Assembly: GCA_029215795.1 (NCBI GenBank)
Contig: JARDYH010000004.1
Span: 33,732,001 to 33,796,000, forward strand
Length of the DNA stretch: 64,000 nt
Direction: 5' to 3'
DNA from: Anniella stebbinsi
Taxonomy: Eukaryota; Chordata; Lepidosauria; Squamata; Anniellidae
A model generated the notes under the pieces. It ran no database searches. It saw only the letters and a program-made list of their open reading frames with translations, and was not told the origin of the DNA. Shown here piece by piece: positions 58,152-64,000 of the stretch. The position numbers and the translations under genes were made by a program. Within the stretch, counting starts at the first letter, position 1, and each line of letters opens with the position of its first letter.

Positions 58152-58874
58152 TGGCCAGGGTCAGGGCCTTCCCACACTCTTTCTCTCTTAAGATTATCAT
58201 CACCCTGTACTGTTTCTCCCCCCTCCCTCTTTAAGAATCCATAGTAGCATACATTTAACTATCTAAAACCCTTTTTAAAACATAAAAGCACAATCAAGTA
58301 ATGACAATAAACAGCAGATACAACAAGATTACTGAAAAATCCACACTCTTCTGAAATGTTATACTGCATGCTACTTTTGCTATTAGTTTGGATTGTAGCC
58401 TAACTGACCATGCTTCCTTTTGAAATCACAGATACCTGGCTTAATTATGCACCATTTTTACATTGGAAATGGGAAGGGTACCATTATACTGCTTTTATTT
58501 TATTTTTCTTGCTTGCATGAATGTTTTCCCATTCAAAGCTTTGACTGTCTTTCACCATAATTCTGTATACAAATCCTTAATCAGCTTGCTAGTGTTCATT
58601 GAGTTCCCCACACAAAGCCCTCAATGGCTTGCTAGAACTCAGGCTATTGTGCATCTTTCCCCATTCTGGGAAATAGCTTTAAGTGTCCAATGTCTTTTAA
58701 AAAAAAATAGTTTGTAATAACTGGAAATCTGTTGTTATATTTGAGTCAGCTAGATGGTTTATTCATTCGTACTCTTCACCCTGAAACATCAAGAATACAA
58801 AGTATATTTGAAATGTGTTGGGATGCAATTAGGTTGAAAATGCCATATCCTTTAGGATATGGCTAGGTAGTTGA

Positions 58875-61399
<2,525 letters not shown>

Positions 61400-61535
61400 T
61401 GCTGGTGCTGGGAGGACAGGGTGCTTTATTGCCATTGACATTATGCTTGACATGGCGGAGAACGAAGGTGTGGTAGACATATTTAACTGTGTGCGGGAGC
61501 TGCGTTCCCAGAGGGTCAACTTGGTGCAGACAGAG
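61400..61535 (+). CDS. PTPRT: PTPRT exon: domain 1, P-loop Arg and E-loop helix
   Basis: 136 bp after the acceptor ATCTACTTCAG. One base closes Ser, then [45 protein letters not shown]; donor GTAGGT. Together with the last exon it makes [10 protein letters not shown], with the phosphate-binding Arg at 61413-61415. [17 protein letters not shown] is PTPRT-like (MAERE in the closest paralogues). The Q-loop starts with VQTE and continues in the next exon. Confidence 0.97.
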
Positions 61536-62791
61536 GTAGGTGTGAAAATGGTTTTGTTTTGTTTTTGTTTTTATCCAGCCTGATTCCAAGAAAGAGCTCA
61601 GAACTAACAGATGGCTCTAGACTATTGAATGAACCTAAAGACAATGGTGTGAATATTATGGCTATTATGGCTGCAATGTTTGGATGATCCACAGGATCAT
61701 GAAGCCCATGCCTAGCCTATCTCTGTACCCCCCACCAACATATGCTAAGTGTGCACAAAACATATAAGGCGTGATTGTGGCAATCATGGTTTGCAAACAT
61801 GCATCGCAATACAAATAACTGATTGGGATGTATTACCTGCCAAATGTACATTTGGTGGCAAACCTAGATTTGCCTCTACATATTAATGAATGAAATGTGC
61901 CTTATTTTAGTTATTGTAATTATGCCCTCAGAACATTGAACAATTACCAATTAAAAAACTAGGTAAAGTGTTTTGTAGGTAGAATATTTCACAGAATTGA
62001 AGTCTGTGTTCAGTTAAAATATTAGGCCCCGACTTGGCAGTCAGGCATGTAAAGCTGGAATTCTAGTTACATTTTTGTAGAATGGAAAGTGTCAGGCATA
62101 TAGATGGTGCTATAGGATATAGACAGAAACAGTTATAATGCTGAAGATGGATTAAGGATCAATAAAAGTATTCATCACCTACAATGGACCAGTTCACACG
62201 ACCATGGGTTATTCAATTTCAAACCCATGGTGAAGCTGTGGCATGTATAGCTACCATTTTGTATATCCAACCCCTGCTTGGGGTTGTTGTGTCATGAGCA
62301 CCCACTGAGTGTGGGTTATATGAGGATTAAACAATGCTCACATGACCCTTGCATAACCCACACTCACTGAGTTCACATGATTTGACAGTCCCCAATTGGG
62401 GGCTGGATAGGCAAAGGGACACCTGCAGACACCCATGATGAGCAGCACCGTGTCATGTGAACCCATATCAATAAGTGATTCTTCCACCTATCAAAATGCT
62501 GATAAGCTATATACTTCTTTAATATATCTATCCATTGCCCACATATCGACAGATGTTTTCTTTGAGTTTAATTTCAGGTAGGAGAAAACCCCTAACCTTT
62601 TTCACTCACAGACACATGATCGTAAAATGTAATACTTCATTCACCACTGTTGGAGAAAGAATTGTTTTGCTTTACTTATTGACTTGAGACATCTGAGAGG
62701 AGTTGTTGGGAATACCTTTCTTAAAGTGGGATGTGTAAGATTGCTCTTGAAGGGATTGGCAATGATGAATGTTCAACTTCTTGCTGTGTAG
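61536..62791 (+). other. PTPRT: PTPRT intron (1.26 kb)
   Basis: Phase 0. Holds a palindromic repeat-like region (about 62168-62470) with GTTCACACGACCATGGGTTAT on the left and CGTGTCATGTGAACCCATAT on the right, probably a MITE. 61600-62167 shows nothing. Confidence 0.9.
62168..62470. mobile_element. Probable MITE with GTTCACA/TGTGAAC ends
   Basis: Near-inverted ends CAGTTCACACGACC and GTGTCATGTGAACC, with inner GGGTTAT/ATAACCCACACTCA pieces in both orientations. No target duplication identified. Confidence 0.45.
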
Positions 62792-62941
62792 GAGCAATAT
62801 GTCTTTGTTCATGATGCCATCCTGGAAGCATGCCTTTGTGGCAACACAGCCATCCCTGTTTGTGAATTCAGATCCATATATTACAACATCAGCAGACTGG
62901 ATCCACAGACGAATTCCAGCCAAATAAAAGATGAATTCCAG
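62792..62941 (+). CDS. PTPRT: PTPRT exon: domain 1 C-terminal end, Q-loop
   Basis: 150 bp, 50 whole codons, acceptor TTGCTGTGTAG, donor GTAAAA. It reads [53 protein letters not shown] continues the Q-loop that positions the hydrolytic water; [19 protein letters not shown] closes domain 1. After [10 protein letters not shown] the linker to domain 2 (TLN...) should follow in the next exon beyond the window. [11 protein letters not shown] is the PTPRT form. Confidence 0.97.
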
Positions 62942-64000
62942 GTAAAAAACAGTAACGGACCTCATATTTCATCACGCACAGCACCTCGTGTCTGTGTACA
63001 AATTACTCTCACAATAGGATATTAAGGATTCTCACAAATATGTCGTTTGTTCTCTCCTGTGTATTAAATACAAAAGAGAATGTGCATATATTCAGTATTC
63101 AGCTTTCCCCACTGCTCTGGGAATATGAAATCAGAAGGTGCAGTTAGCATACTGGGGACCATAGTGGAAATCAAAAGCAGGTTAGACTGAAGATTCAGCA
63201 GCTAGGGGAAGAAGGCCATTGCATCAGTATTTGTGTCAGTGTGTAGATGTGTATTTGTCTGTGTTTCATTGAAATGGGGATGAGATGCCAGGAAGACTTA
63301 GACCCTGACATGAACTTTGAGGGCTCTAAAAGAGGAGCTGAGCATTGAAAACTGTCAATTCCTTTCCCAGATAGGCTTAAAATCCAAGTTTATCCCTCTC
63401 TCATGTTCTCAGCTGAAAATTACAGCTTTCTACAACCAGAGGAAAATCTCCACGCTTTTCTCCTGGCTGCATGGATTTCTCAATGGTAGGGATGGTGAAC
63501 ATACAATATTGTTCGTTGAGGTTCTCTGAATTCTTCCTCGAAGTTTATTTTGCCTTATTGGATTCCTGAATGCCAGCATTATTTTTTTTTCAAATTGGGA
63601 AAAAAAATGTGCATTTTTCAACTGGGAAAAAATGTGCATTTTCCCTCATAGGCTAAGGCGTAAAAATGCTGATTTGTGGAAATTTGTGCAATTGTGCATT
63701 TTTTGGAAGTGCACATTTCTGTAAATGTACATTTTGAACGTGAATGCAAGTTCAGGAAATTGTGAAAAATTTCCAAGGAATTGCATTCCTGTTAAAAGGG
63801 AAGGGAAGAGGCCTTTCCCAGTGCAAACTTGATTTGAATAAAAAACCCATCATAAAATTGCACAGCCTGGTTAAAAGCTTTGATTTAAATAAAAATCATT
63901 ATAAAATTCCATAACATAGTTAAAAACAGATGATATTAGCCAACTACAAAGGGGGATGACCACTTAAAACTAAAAAGATGAAGATTAGAATATGTTATAG
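62942..64000 (+). other. PTPRT: PTPRT intron, 5' part
   Basis: After the donor GTAAAA. A degenerate TGCATTTT-type array at 63585-63730 and otherwise nothing up to the window end; the domain 2 exons are not in the window. Confidence 0.85.
63585..63800. repeat. Degenerate TGTGCATTTTT array
   Basis: AAATGTGCATTTTTCAACTGGG, TGTGCATTTTCCCTC, TTGTGCATTTTTTGG and related units, then ACGTGAATGCAAGTTCAGGA and a TTTCCAAGGAATTGC-like end also found around 11950-12000. Confidence 0.5.

Overview
The window is vertebrate nuclear DNA: spliced exons with GT-AG boundaries, very long introns, and dense LINE, SINE, DNA-transposon and endogenous-retrovirus repeats. A squamate reptile (probably a lizard) is suggested by elements that look like Sauria SINEs, CR1 and L2-type LINEs, an L1 of lizard type, and many short palindromic hAT and Harbinger-like MITEs. 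The species cannot be fixed from the sequence alone.

The only host gene I can support is PTPRT (receptor-type protein tyrosine phosphatase T, type R2B), on the + strand. Nine consecutive coding exons lie at 16803-16990, 40458-40545, 50463-50539, 52598-52634, 54986-55083, 56981-57097, 58947-59101, 61400-61535 and 62792-62941. They join in frame with consensus splice sites. They encode the juxtamembrane wedge and nearly all of the first (active) phosphatase domain: KNRY motif, WPD loop, [11 protein letters not shown]-loop and Q-loop. The extracellular and transmembrane exons would lie before the window, and the second phosphatase domain after it.

Region by region: 1-16802 is upstream intron with an almost full-length but broken L1 (801-6314, minus, 12-bp target duplication) inserted at the head of a tRNA-derived SINE. 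16991-40457 is a 23.5-kb intron with a three-level nest: an old LINE fragment split by a foldback hAT-like MITE (8-bp duplication), itself split by a 7.85-kb provirus (20903-28753, minus, 4-bp duplication). The provirus LTRs differ at one of 569 positions by eye, but its gag, pol and env are gutted. 40546-50462 holds a pair of diverged direct repeats that act as each other's empty insertion sites, and a 62-bp copy of the 50463 exon at 48490-48551. From 50540 to the end, short introns (1.3-2.4 kb) carry further MITEs, a CR1 tail and SINE pieces.

The most interesting observations are the partial exon copy with a retained acceptor and open frame, the five-copy foldback MITE family M1 spread over five different PTPRT introns (one copy a 100-bp near-perfect hairpin), and the apparently recent but coding-deficient provirus. 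M1, M2 and M3 are labels used only here for three MITE families.
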